Positions 1 to 6,989 of a DNA stretch of 8,328 nucleotides are shown one piece after another. A program made the translations under genes and the position numbers. The DNA comes from an uncultured Clostridia bacterium. GTDB lineage: Bacteria > Bacillota > Clostridia > Christensenellales > Borkfalkiaceae. The notes beneath the pieces are model-generated. The model ran no database searches, was not told where the DNA came from, and saw only the letters and a program-made list of their open reading frames with translations. The first letter of the stretch is position 1. Each line of letters opens with the position of its first letter. The DNA lies in NCBI GenBank assembly GCA_946628865.1, contig CAMOXE010000056.1, positions 1-8,328 on the forward strand, written 5' to 3'.

Positions 1-309
1 ATATTCGATGTACTTGAACGCTTCCGCATAGTTCTCGAAACTGATTTTTTGCGGCAAGGTTAACATGTTTTCATAAAACGCTTTATCTGTTTTCATCGAA
101 TTGTAAAACGTCCAGAAAAGCGCGTAAATTATAATAATCGAATAAATCCAGAATATATAATAGAAAATCGACGTAGCGATTTTACCGCCTATTGCCCCCT
201 TCCCGTTTTTTGCTATACGAACAATGCCTATTACCGGAATTATGAAACTTAACACGTCAAAAACAATCGCTAATATTTTATTCGTAATTTTATCGTTTGT
301 TTTTTCCAT
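1..309 (-). CDS. MalG-type sugar ABC transporter permease, N-terminal part (cut by window edge)
   Basis: The first 103 residues of an inner-membrane permease are visible; the gene continues past position 1. The stretch FWTFYNSMKTDKAFYENM (about residues 65-82), followed by LPQKISFENYAEAF, is the usual region after the first membrane helix in carbohydrate permeases of the MalG type (CUT1 family), where a helix is followed by S-K-T and a LP-x(n)-NY motif. The start ATG lies one base after the stop of the preceding permease gene, and GGAG (317-320), seven bases upstream inside that gene, serves as ribosome site, so the two are translationally coupled. Two hydrophobic segments (about residues 12-32 and 45-68) precede the conserved part, whereas most MalG proteins have one, so there is an extra N-terminal helix. 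It should pair with the upstream permease; a binding protein gene probably follows outside the window. Confidence 0.87.
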   Translation of the reverse strand, partial: MEKTNDKITNKILAIVFDVLSFIIPVIGIVRIAKNGKGAIGGKIATSIFYYIFWIYSIIIIYALFWTFYNSMKTDKAFYENMLTLPQKISFENYAEAFKYIEY

Positions 310-310
310 A

Positions 311-1231
311 TTAAAACTCCACGTCGGCGTAAACCTTACTGAGCAACCATCTTGAAATCATTATAATCGGGAACAATATGAGCGTACACGTTATTCCCAA
401 AGCCGACGGCAAATACAGCGACGGTGCGGGTTCGTTTACCTTTTCGAATATCCAGAACGAAATGGTTTTTGTATCCGCCACCCCTTTCGTCAAAAGAAGA
501 ATAGGTCCCGTTGCCGTAAACATACTCGAAATATTCAAAAGAAGAAGCATCGATATGGTCGGCCAACAAAGCGGCATAACTATTCTGAACATTTCTACCG
601 CCATATTCGCGCCGTCAAGGTTGGCGGATTCCAACAACTCTTTCGGGATTCTTGCCATTGCGCCCGAAAACAAAATGAACTGTCCGCCGAAATTCGTAAA
701 GAAGAAATAGCCTATTATCGTCCATTTCGCATATTTTTCGTCAACGAGCAATGCCGGTATCTGTTTTCCCGATAAAGTCTGCCATATCTTTCCCACGGGT
801 CCGCCGGGATTAATCATATAAGTGAATATCGCGGTCATTGCGACAGCCGGCAGAATACTCGGCAAAAACAGCATAGTCCGATAGCAACCGGAAAGCGGTA
901 TTTTTTTATATAAAAAGTACGTCAGAAAAAACGCCCACGGCAATAAGAATATCGTTTGAAAGCCCGACGTTAAAAGCGTGTTTACAAGAGCGCGTTTAAG
1001 TTCGCCGTTTTTCCAGAGCGTTGCAAGCATTTTGAAATTTTCAAGGGTAAAATATATTTTTCCCGTATCGGTATCGAGCCTGCGAAATGCGAGCAATATC
1101 GAATCAAAGTTTACAATACCCCAGAAAATTATAAAATGCACGACCGGAATAAGAAGCATTAACGCAACGAACAAGCTGTCCAAACGTTTTGCGTTTGATG
1201 TTTTTGTTTTACTTACGTTAGAATTTTCCAT
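311..1231 (-). CDS. MalF-type sugar ABC transporter permease
   Basis: A 306-residue integral membrane subunit of a carbohydrate ABC importer (CUT1 type, binding-protein-dependent transport inner membrane component). There are about six hydrophobic segments, near residues 19-41, 83-107, 119-139, 170-192, 225-240 and 276-295. The cytoplasmic EAA loop that contacts the ATPase is clear: E201-S-A203, G207, I217 and P220 have the canonical spacing. The start ATG is preceded by AAGGGG six bases upstream, and only nine bases separate it from the alpha-mannosidase stop. With the MalG-type gene that follows at a one-base gap it should form the heterodimeric pore. The ATPase and solute-binding protein are not in the window; many such Clostridial systems share one MsmX-like ATPase encoded elsewhere. 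The substrate is inferred from context to be a mannose-containing oligosaccharide; the sequence alone does not prove it. Confidence 0.94.
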   Translation of the reverse strand: MENSNVSKTKTSNAKRLDSLFVALMLLIPVVHFIIFWGIVNFDSILLAFRRLDTDTGKIYFTLENFKMLATLWKNGELKRALVNTLLTSGFQTIFLLPWAFFLTYFLYKKIPLSGCYRTMLFLPSILPAVAMTAIFTYMINPGGPVGKIWQTLSGKQIPALLVDEKYAKWTIIGYFFFTNFGGQFILFSGAMARIPKELLESANLDGANMAVEMFRIVMPLCWPTISMLLLLNISSMFTATGPILLLTKGVADTKTISFWIFEKVNEPAPSLYLPSALGITCTLILFPIIMISRWLLSKVYADVEF

Positions 1232-1240
1232 TCTTACCCC

Positions 1241-4180
1241 TTAAAATTTTTTTATGCGGAACGAACGAATTTCAAACGGCTTGAATTCAAATTCCTTCGG
1301 CGCGTTTCCGATTTCTTCTTCGAGTAAATCGGTTTCGCAAACAATTTCAAACTCCTCGGGAAGAATAACGTTTGTTTTTGCCGCATTTCCGTTTCTTTCG
1401 TTCATTCTTAAAATAAATCCGTCGCCGTCATATGCGGGCTTAAACGCCGTAACGTCGATTGCTTCGTTATCTACATACGGAATCTCGACAGCAGTATTAC
1501 CGAATAAGAATCTGCCGTTGAAATCTTTTGCGAGTTCGTCGATTTTTATGTTATTGCAAACTCCGACGTGCGGATAAATCGCGTAGGAATATTTTATCGG
1601 ATGACAATCGGTATTTTCGCAAGGATAATTGAAAGCGCGAGCCAAATCGAGCGAAATTATTCCCTGCTTTGCCATATAACCGTTTTTAACGTTATTTATA
1701 ACAGCAAAACCGTCTTTTCCGTCGTTTATATCCAGCCATTTCTGACAGCAAATCTCGTATTGAGCCGCCTCGTGTTCGGTATTATCCGTCGTAGGTCTGT
1801 CAAGGTAACCGAACTGAATATCGCTGCGGACGGTAACGCTCCACGTTTGCGGCATAAATTCGGCGCGCATCATATAGCCGGAATCTTTCCAATCAACGTC
1901 GTGATAAACGCGGATTATCGGATCGTGTTTATGAATTACAATCGTCTGCACGAGTTTGGAGTTTTTGAATTCATAAGCCTGCCGAACTTCTACGAGGTCG
2001 CCGAAATCGGTGGCTTCGGAGTTCGTTAAAGTCATAAATACTTCGGGCTGATCACGGTAATCGTCATCGAAATCCCACGCATCGCCTCTGTCGATAAATA
2101 CGCGAAGTTTATTGCCGTTTTCAAAAACAACTCTGCCGTCGGCATTCAAAACGAGTTTCTTAATCGAACCGTCTGCCGCGAATTCTATCGTGTAATCATC
2201 GGTTGCGACTATATTTTCTTTACTCGTTTTCCCGTTTGCGTAAACCGACGGTTCAACGAGTTTATCCGCTCCCGCATAATATAAGTATCCGCCTTTTTCA
2301 TTTTTTCTTAAAGCGGTGATTTGTCTGTTTTCAAAGTTTACGAGGCTCGTCTTTTCGCTTGCTTTATAACTATACCCTAAACCGTTTGCGATGTTTTCAA
2401 GTTTATCGAGTATATTCTTGTAAGCGACAGCCGTTTCTCTGTAAACGCGGCTTATCGAAGAACCGGGAAGAATGTCGTGGAACTGATAAAGCAGAACTTC
2501 TTTCCACATTTTATCGATTTCGGTTTTATCACCCTGTTTTCCGAGAGCCGAAAGCAGCATTTCGAGCGCAACCATTCTCCCTTCGAATTCGCGATTGTTG
2601 TACTTATTATCATTTTGCGAAGTATAAGTCGCCCTATGCTTTTCAAGATACATCTCGCCTTTATAGTCGGCAAGTTTTCTTTCGTCGAGTTTATGGAAAT
2701 AATCTGCGGCGCGCTCCATTTTTACTTTCGGCAAATACGGAGTTTTTTCCTCGCGGAGTATTCTTTCAACCATAGTTTCGGAAGGTCCGCCGCCACCGTC
2801 GCCCACACCGTAAACCATAAGGAAATCTTCTTTCGGATCTTCGGGTTTAAGTTCGCTTTCGGCAAACAATAAACCTTTTGGATCTGCGAGAGAGTTATAC
2901 GTTCCTTCGGGCGGCATATGAACTATTATGGAACTGTCGTCTATACCCTCCCATCTGAACGTGTGATACGGGAACAATGTCCTGTTAGACCACGATATTT
3001 TTATGGTCATAAAATAATTCTGACGCGATTTTTTAAGTACTTGCGGAATACACGCACTGTAACCGAACGTATCGGGAAGCCATCTCACGTCAACATAATC
3101 GCCGAATTCTTCTTTCCAGAATTTTTGCCCGTAAAGTTCCTGACGAACCATAGATTCTTCACAGGGAACGTTGGTGTCGTTTTCTACCCATCCGCCGCCG
3201 ATAGGTTCTAATCTGCCCTCGGCTACATATTTCTTAATTTTTTCGTAAAGTTTCGGATCGAGTTCTTTTACCCAAGCCACCTGTTGCGGTTGCGAAACGA
3301 CAAAGTGGAAATCGGGATATCTTTCCATTAAGTATATAACGCTTGCAAAAGTACGCAAAATTTTACGCTTGGTTTCTCTGATAGGCCAAAGCCACGCAAG
3401 GTCCATATGCGCGTGTCCGACAGCCGTAACCTGCGTATTGTCAATTCCGCTCTCGTTAAACAGTTCGTTGATTATTTCTTTCGATTTTGCATAGTAATCG
3501 GGATCGTTATAAACGACCATATTCATTACTTTCCGAAGTGCGAAAACAAAACGGAATTTCCGTTCGCTATCGGGCTGTAACGTGCTTGTATAATTGAACA
3601 ACACATCGAAATCGTGGTAAAGTTCGTTCATATGCGGATCGCGGCGAACGATAGCGGCTTCGGACAACGCAACGTCGCGCACAAATTCGCCGACGAGTCC
3701 GTTCGACGCTCCGTCTATGTACAAATCGATAGTTCCGTCTTTTGCTACAAGTTTGTCGAGCGGATAAAATCTTTTTTCGATATTGTAGTCCATTACGCCG
3801 AATATAAGAGAGCCCGCCGTAAAACCTTTAAGCGCGTGTCCGTCGTTATCTACAAGCAATCCTTCGGCATCGTTGCAGAATTCAAGATAAAGATTATCAC
3901 GACTTACGTTTTCGGGAAGTTTTCCCGTTAAATGAAACCACGCGCAGGCAAAATTCTTTCTCGCCCAGATTTCACCTTTCTTTATAGGCTTATATTCAAG
4001 CGAGTTTCTTTCCGAAAACGGAACCGGCTCTTCGGAATAGGCGTATGTCACGTCAAGGTCTAAAATTTTAGTTTTGCAGAGTTCTTTGAATTCTTCGCCT
4101 ATAAATTTCTTTAAGGTAAAAATCTCAAGTTCTCTTTCATATTGACCTTTGTGCTTAAAAATATCTTTTATGTTTAACAT
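1241..4180 (-). CDS. GH38 alpha-mannosidase, cytoplasmic
   Basis: A 979-residue glycoside hydrolase family 38 enzyme, which hydrolyses alpha-mannosidic bonds with retention using a metal (usually zinc). The catalytic domain begins near residue 250 with GHAHMDLAWLWP, giving metal ligands H258 and D260. The nucleophile is D370 in RWLPDTFGYS, and the further metal ligand is H568 in LLYQFHDILPGSS. An N-terminal beta-type domain fills about residues 1-245, the alpha-mannosidase middle domain about 515-600, and a large C-terminal beta region the rest. Motif style and length match the Ams1/MAN2C1-like group found in many Firmicutes. No signal peptide is present, so it acts on imported glycosides inside the cell, consistent with the permease genes downstream. 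Its ATG is one base after the SIS gene stop, and the only purine-rich site (GAAGAAGAAA) lies within that gene, so translation is probably coupled. Linkage preference (1,2, 1,3 or 1,6) cannot be read from sequence. Confidence 0.96.
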   Translation of the reverse strand: MLNIKDIFKHKGQYERELEIFTLKKFIGEEFKELCKTKILDLDVTYAYSEEPVPFSERNSLEYKPIKKGEIWARKNFACAWFHLTGKLPENVSRDNLYLEFCNDAEGLLVDNDGHALKGFTAGSLIFGVMDYNIEKRFYPLDKLVAKDGTIDLYIDGASNGLVGEFVRDVALSEAAIVRRDPHMNELYHDFDVLFNYTSTLQPDSERKFRFVFALRKVMNMVVYNDPDYYAKSKEIINELFNESGIDNTQVTAVGHAHMDLAWLWPIRETKRKILRTFASVIYLMERYPDFHFVVSQPQQVAWVKELDPKLYEKIKKYVAEGRLEPIGGGWVENDTNVPCEESMVRQELYGQKFWKEEFGDYVDVRWLPDTFGYSACIPQVLKKSRQNYFMTIKISWSNRTLFPYHTFRWEGIDDSSIIVHMPPEGTYNSLADPKGLLFAESELKPEDPKEDFLMVYGVGDGGGGPSETMVERILREEKTPYLPKVKMERAADYFHKLDERKLADYKGEMYLEKHRATYTSQNDNKYNNREFEGRMVALEMLLSALGKQGDKTEIDKMWKEVLLYQFHDILPGSSISRVYRETAVAYKNILDKLENIANGLGYSYKASEKTSLVNFENRQITALRKNEKGGYLYYAGADKLVEPSVYANGKTSKENIVATDDYTIEFAADGSIKKLVLNADGRVVFENGNKLRVFIDRGDAWDFDDDYRDQPEVFMTLTNSEATDFGDLVEVRQAYEFKNSKLVQTIVIHKHDPIIRVYHDVDWKDSGYMMRAEFMPQTWSVTVRSDIQFGYLDRPTTDNTEHEAAQYEICCQKWLDINDGKDGFAVINNVKNGYMAKQGIISLDLARAFNYPCENTDCHPIKYSYAIYPHVGVCNNIKIDELAKDFNGRFLFGNTAVEIPYVDNEAIDVTAFKPAYDGDGFILRMNERNGNAAKTNVILPEEFEIVCETDLLEEEIGNAPKEFEFKPFEIRSFRIKKF

Positions 4181-4181
4181 C

Positions 4182-4820
4182 TCAAAATGTTTCTTCTTCG
4201 AGCATTGCGCACAGGCAATGATATACTGGAAGGTGTAATTCTTGTATTTTATAGGTTTCCGTTTCGGAAACTTTAATTGTTACGTCCGATATGTCGGACA
4301 ACTTGCTTTCTTTGCTACCCGTCATCGCAACGACAGGAATTCCGACTGCTTTCGCGGTTATAGCCGCAAGATAGCAATTTTCGGAATTACCGGACGTCGA
4401 TATTGCTATAAGTACGTCGCCCGCTTTTGCAAGTCCGTATAATTGTTGAGCAAACACGACGGTAGGCTCTTTATCGTTTGCAAATGCCGTTGAAAGCGAA
4501 ATATGCGAAGTCAACGAAATCGTTCTTATTGCCCCTTCAAGCGTCCGTTTCAATCTTTCGCCGTCTTCGCCGTAGCTCGAAAGGTTATTAAAAACATCTT
4601 GTTTTATCGGACGTCTTTTTCTGAAAGATTTCATCAGTTCGCCAACGATATGTTCGCTGTCTGCCGCACTGCCGCCATTCCCGCAAACATAAATTGTTCC
4701 GTTCTTTTTCGTTGTTTCAAAAAGCGTTTCAAAAGCGCGCATTATTTCGGCTTTTACCGAGTTTAATGTCGGGTAACGCTCAAATAATTCATCGTATATC
4801 TTTTTCGTTGTCGGTTTCAT
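4182..4820 (-). CDS. SIS-domain sugar-phosphate isomerase, GmhA-like
   Basis: A 212-residue single SIS domain related to sedoheptulose-7-phosphate isomerase (GmhA) and DiaA. The phosphate-binding loop CGNGGSAADSEHI is at residues 46-58 and the second loop ISTSGNS at 140-146. The four residues matching the E. coli GmhA metal and catalytic positions (H61, E65, Q172, H180) appear here as H57, E61, Q193 and H201 with the same internal spacing, so it is more likely an active isomerase than a DiaA-type structural protein. It is about 20 residues longer than E. coli GmhA because of an insertion at about residues 72-97, between FRKRRP and the SHIS motif. A strong GGGGGAG site precedes the ATG. It overlaps the decayed upstream reading frame by ATGA and sits one base before the alpha-mannosidase. 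Its substrate is unknown; a heptose- or hexose-phosphate released or made in this mannoside pathway is the inference. Confidence 0.92.
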   Translation of the reverse strand: MKPTTKKIYDELFERYPTLNSVKAEIMRAFETLFETTKKNGTIYVCGNGGSAADSEHIVGELMKSFRKRRPIKQDVFNNLSSYGEDGERLKRTLEGAIRTISLTSHISLSTAFANDKEPTVVFAQQLYGLAKAGDVLIAISTSGNSENCYLAAITAKAVGIPVVAMTGSKESKLSDISDVTIKVSETETYKIQELHLPVYHCLCAMLEEETF

Positions 4821-4993
4821 AAATACTCCCCCGTAGAAACAGCCACAGCAGCAAAATCGCCTATCGACTCACCTAATTCCGCAGGCAGAATTTGCACTTT
4901 TTCATACGAATAGCAAAGACATTCTTTTTTTAATACCTTTTCACACGGCGGCGCATTTCGTTCCGCCTATAACCCTATATAATATTCGCCCAT
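4817..4993 (-). pseudogene. Probable internally deleted ROK-type sugar kinase remnant, first gene of the operon
   Basis: In one frame, 34 bases after the predicted transcription start, an ATG opens MGEYYIGL, then a TAG stop (4967-4969), then 49 open codons to a TGA that overlaps the SIS-gene start as ATGA. The beginning resembles the ROK start (YYIG-D-GGT). The end, with VQILPAELGES-IGDFAAVAV, fits the ROK C-terminal pattern V-I-PA-LG-x-x-x-G-x-x-x-AA. About 230 residues of a normal ROK protein, including the ATP site and the CxCGxxGC metal motif, are absent. Both conserved ends, the position just after a strong promoter and the coupled overlap point to a kinase gene that suffered an in-frame or near-in-frame internal deletion. 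ROK genes are known neighbours of GH38 genes in streptococcal glycan loci. Alternatives are an eight-residue leader peptide followed by chance open sequence, or a remnant of another actin-fold sugar kinase. The similarity was judged by eye on short segments. Confidence 0.5.
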
Positions 4994-5033
4994 AATGAGC
5001 CTATTATTTCCCTTGTTTTCCTTTTATGCCAAT

Positions 5034-5062
5034 ATTATACCCCAAAACGCATTTATTGTCAA
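5034..5062 (-). promoter_or_regulatory. Housekeeping-sigma promoter of the mannoside operon
   Basis: Read on the minus strand, TTGACA (5057-5062), a 17-base spacer and TATAAT (5034-5039) are exact matches to the vegetative sigma consensus. Transcription should start near 5027, leaving about 34 bases before the ATG of the kinase remnant and about 206 before the SIS gene. Such a strong promoter in a sugar operon implies control by repression. Confidence 0.82.
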
Positions 5063-5078
5063 TATGGTTTTTAATAAA

Positions 5079-5096
5079 GTGGTAATAGTGGTATTA
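5079..5096. promoter_or_regulatory. Candidate operator between the divergent promoters
   Basis: The sequence GTGGTAATAGTGGTATTA can be read as a tandem repeat (GTGGTAATA then GTGGTATTA) or as the dyad TAATA-GTGG-TATTA (5083-5096). It lies in the 46 bases between the -35 box of the operon (5057-5062) and that of the regulator gene (5109-5114), where the GntR/LacI-type regulator could affect both. This is inferred from position and symmetry; the binding motif of this regulator is not known. Confidence 0.4.
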
Positions 5097-5108
5097 TTTA
5101 TTTTTTGC

Positions 5109-5137
5109 TTGACATTTTTGTTTTTTTACATTAGAAT
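5109..5137 (+). promoter_or_regulatory. Promoter of the regulator gene
   Basis: TTGACA (5109-5114), a 17-base spacer and TAGAAT (5132-5137) give a good vegetative promoter. The predicted start near 5144 leaves a leader of about 30 bases with AGAGGG just before the ATG at 5175. Its -35 box is 46 bases from that of the divergent operon promoter. Confidence 0.77.
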
Positions 5138-5174
5138 TGATACTATAAATATCATTTTTTTCGTAGAGGGAAGC

Positions 5175-6236
5175 ATGTCAGATTCCGCAATTTATAAAGA
5201 GATCGCCGATTATTTGAAATCATTGATTGAAAAAAATAAAACGATACCGAATTATATTTTACCGTCCGAGCGATTGCTTGCGATGAAATTCAAGGTAAGC
5301 AGAAACCCCGTCAGGCACGCTTATGAGCAATTGCTTGAAAACTCCGTTGTTAAAAAAATACACGGAAAAGGTTATGTAATCAATAACGTCTCCAAAACGC
5401 CGATTGAAAAACAATCCGCAAGAATAAATTTTATTGTTCCCGATCTTACAACAGCCTTTATGCAGGACATACTGTCCGGCGTAGAAAAATTTTGCGATAA
5501 ATCAAATATAGATTTGTCTATAGAAACAAGCAATTTGAAACCGAATAAAGAAAAACACCTTATTCAAAACGCAGTCACTTTGAATTCAGACGGCATAATA
5601 CTCTTTCCTATCGACGGAGATAATTATAACGAAGAACTTATACGGCTTTCGATTTCCAAATTCCCCATAACGGTAATAGACCGATATGTAAGAAATCTGA
5701 ACTTTACCTATGTCGGGACGGACAACTTTGCCGCAATGGAAGAATGTGTAAAATTTTTACATAAGAAACAATTCAAAAAATTCGTATATATCACGCCGCA
5801 CCCGTCCACAGCATCTTCGGTTATAGAACGTATAAACGGTTACAATCACGGACTTATAAAATACTATGGTTCATCGAAGGCAAAGAACCTGTTAAAAATA
5901 TCGACCAATAAAATTTCTCAAATCGAGAGTGTAAAATCTTATCTGAAATTATACCCCGATACCGAGTTGTTGATTTTTACAGGAAGTCAATTTGCACAAA
6001 TTATAGGAGCACTTTCTCAATTAAAACTATCCGCGCCAAAAGATATCAAACTTATGATTTTCGACGATGAATTATCAATAACTGAAAAAAAATTGCTGAA
6101 ACCTTATTTAATCAAACAAGACGGCGCAGGTATCGGCTATACAGCAGCGAAATTACTCTACGACCAGATGTACTCGTCTTCAAAGCCGACGACAAAACTG
6201 TTCCATATCGTAATAGACGATTCATATTGTAATTGA
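5175..6236 (+). CDS. GntR/LacI-type hybrid transcriptional regulator (AraR-like)
   Basis: A 353-residue DNA-binding regulator. Residues about 5-70 are a GntR winged helix with the signature LPSERLLAMKFKVSRNPVRHA followed by the wing KKIHGKGYVI; the family usually has a Ser or Thr before the V-R pair, here N-P. From about residue 83 (INFIVPDLTTAFMQDILSG) to the end is a LacI-type periplasmic-binding-protein fold, with the usual DGIILFPID and VIDRYV segments, which would bind the inducing sugar. Domain order and length match Bacillus AraR (about 360 residues). The ATG at 5175 is chosen because AGAGGG precedes it and the GntR domain begins there; the same frame stays open to 4995 but that stretch contains the promoter and reads as a meaningless hydrophobic extension. 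It is transcribed away from the mannoside operon and is probably its repressor, released by the transported sugar or a derivative, and perhaps autoregulated. Confidence 0.93.
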   Translation: MSDSAIYKEIADYLKSLIEKNKTIPNYILPSERLLAMKFKVSRNPVRHAYEQLLENSVVKKIHGKGYVINNVSKTPIEKQSARINFIVPDLTTAFMQDILSGVEKFCDKSNIDLSIETSNLKPNKEKHLIQNAVTLNSDGIILFPIDGDNYNEELIRLSISKFPITVIDRYVRNLNFTYVGTDNFAAMEECVKFLHKKQFKKFVYITPHPSTASSVIERINGYNHGLIKYYGSSKAKNLLKISTNKISQIESVKSYLKLYPDTELLIFTGSQFAQIIGALSQLKLSAPKDIKLMIFDDELSITEKKLLKPYLIKQDGAGIGYTAAKLLYDQMYSSSKPTTKLFHIVIDDSYCN

Positions 6237-6408
6237 TTATTATTTTTCGTTTTTATCGAATCCAAAATGCATAAATACTCATAACGTATAATATATTATC
6301 TTCTCTACTTTTAATAGTTACAATGTGTGGTTCACATTCCCCTGTCATGATGACACCTGCTACCTGTCAGATAAGATAAACACTATGCCCTTGTAAGGTA
6401 AATTGTAT
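6237..6408. other. Intergenic stretch after the regulator, no gene seen
   Basis: No convincing reading frame is visible. The stretch has a 12-base palindrome ATAATATATTAT (6288-6299), a small inverted repeat AATGTG-TGGTT-CACATT (6322-6338) without a T-tract, and a cluster of TGTCA-type half-sites at 6341-6369. No terminator belonging clearly to the regulator gene lies here; the first stable hairpin is at 6419. Confidence 0.5.
6322..6369. repeat. Cluster of short inverted and direct repeats
   Basis: AATGTG/CACATT inverted arms with a five-base loop (6322-6338) are followed by the dyad TGTCAT-G-ATGACA (6343-6355). The heptamer CCTGTCA occurs at 6341 and again at 6363, 22 bases apart, about two helical turns on the same DNA face. 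This could be a protein-binding site or the worn end of a mobile element; neither can be decided from the sequence. Confidence 0.4.
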
Positions 6409-6446
6409 AAAAATTTAGCGAGAGAGCCGTTTTGTCGGCTCTCTCG
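6409..6446 (-). terminator. Intrinsic terminator after the membrane-anchor remnant
   Basis: A perfect 11-bp stem (6419-6429 with 6436-6446, CGAGAGAGCCG) closes a six-base loop. On the minus strand it is followed by CTAAATTTTT, a T-tract, and it lies 37 bases after the stop of the remnant at 6483. On the plus strand only three T follow, so it would end regulator transcripts less well, though it may work both ways. Confidence 0.72.
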
Positions 6447-6482
6447 TTTGCTGTTCTCGGCTATCTTTATCCGCCGTTTACA

Positions 6483-6593
6483 TTAGCCTTCGCGCTTTTT
6501 CTTAATAATAAGGAACGTCGCCGCGCCGACGGCTACCATCATTGAAACGACAAAAGCAATGATTAACCCGACGTTTACGGGCTTTTTATGATC
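6483..6593 (-). pseudogene. C-terminal membrane-anchor remnant of an unknown protein
   Basis: The 36 open codons before a TAA stop read as a short polar start, a single hydrophobic segment (GLIIAFVVSMMVAVGAATFLII) and a positive tail KKKREG. This is the usual stop-transfer end of a surface or cell-wall-linked protein in Gram-positive bacteria. The frame is closed upstream by TAA at 6594-6596, and no start or ribosome site is found. A proper intrinsic terminator follows, so this seems to be the true 3' end of a once complete minus-strand gene. Its GC-richer codons resemble the mannoside operon and differ from the AT-rich DNA beginning at about 6594, which suggests a deletion or insertion joint there. 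The parent protein cannot be identified. Confidence 0.5.
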
Positions 6594-6599
6594 TTATAA

Positions 6600-6848
6600 G
6601 GAAAGCATAATTGGCAAGTTGTATCCACTATTGAGTACACTGATGCCTCAAGATATGAGTATTTACGTTCTATATAAAGAAACAAAGAATTCTTTTATAA
6701 CGACAGCGGAGTTTATAATTGTCTTAAATTAGTTTCTTCTACAAATAATTTGGCGTTGCAAAAGAATATGCTTTTTATAGAATCTTACAAGATAATTTTA
6801 ATAGGCAATATTTTATTAAATGAAATAAATAAATTTAAATCAAATTAA
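6600..6848 (+). pseudogene. Possible dead AT-rich gene fragment, unrecognised
   Basis: One plus-strand frame runs for 82 codons with a single interruption, TAA at 6675-6677, before ending at TAA 6846-6848. The translation is protein-like, with segments such as NWQVVSTIEYTDASRYEYLRS before and FFYNDSGVYNCLKLVSS after the stop, where TAT or TAC (Tyr) in place of TAA would be natural. It lacks a convincing start and ribosome site. I do not recognise a family. In DNA this AT-rich, a run of this length could arise by chance, so the call is weak; the other reading is plain non-coding spacer. Confidence 0.25.
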
Positions 6849-6989
6849 ATACCGAACTCAATCTCAAATTATTTAATTGAAAACACTCCACATTTAACGA
6901 AGAACCTTTATTTTTAAAAACCTCACCACAGCATTTAACAAAAACCCTTAAACAAAACCGCTCTGACAGGAAAAACCGACTTTTTCAAT
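6849..6989. other. AT-rich spacer with a degenerate direct repeat, no gene seen
   Basis: No reading frame, promoter or RNA gene is apparent. CATTTAAC occurs at 6891-6898 and at 6932-6939, with 13 of 16 bases matching when both copies are extended rightwards. Two copies 41 bases apart in AT-rich DNA are not enough to call iterons. Confidence 0.4.

Noticed and set aside
1568..3931. Several plus-strand open frames of 90-150 codons opposite the alpha-mannosidase
   Set aside because: They are antisense shadows of a well-conserved gene, lack ribosome sites and show no protein motifs.
4967..4969. Amber codon in the kinase remnant as pyrrolysine or recoded TAG
   Set aside because: The missing 230 codons show deletion, not recoding, and nothing else in the window suggests a changed genetic code.
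5040..5056. Possible catabolite-repression (cre) site in the operon promoter spacer (AAAACGCATTT)
   Set aside because: It has the central CG but lacks the TG and CA outer halves of the cre consensus.
4995..5174. In-frame 60-residue hydrophobic extension upstream of the regulator start
   Set aside because: It spans the promoter (5109-5137) and the operator candidate, has no GntR-family counterpart, and AGAGGG plus the family start fit the ATG at 5175.
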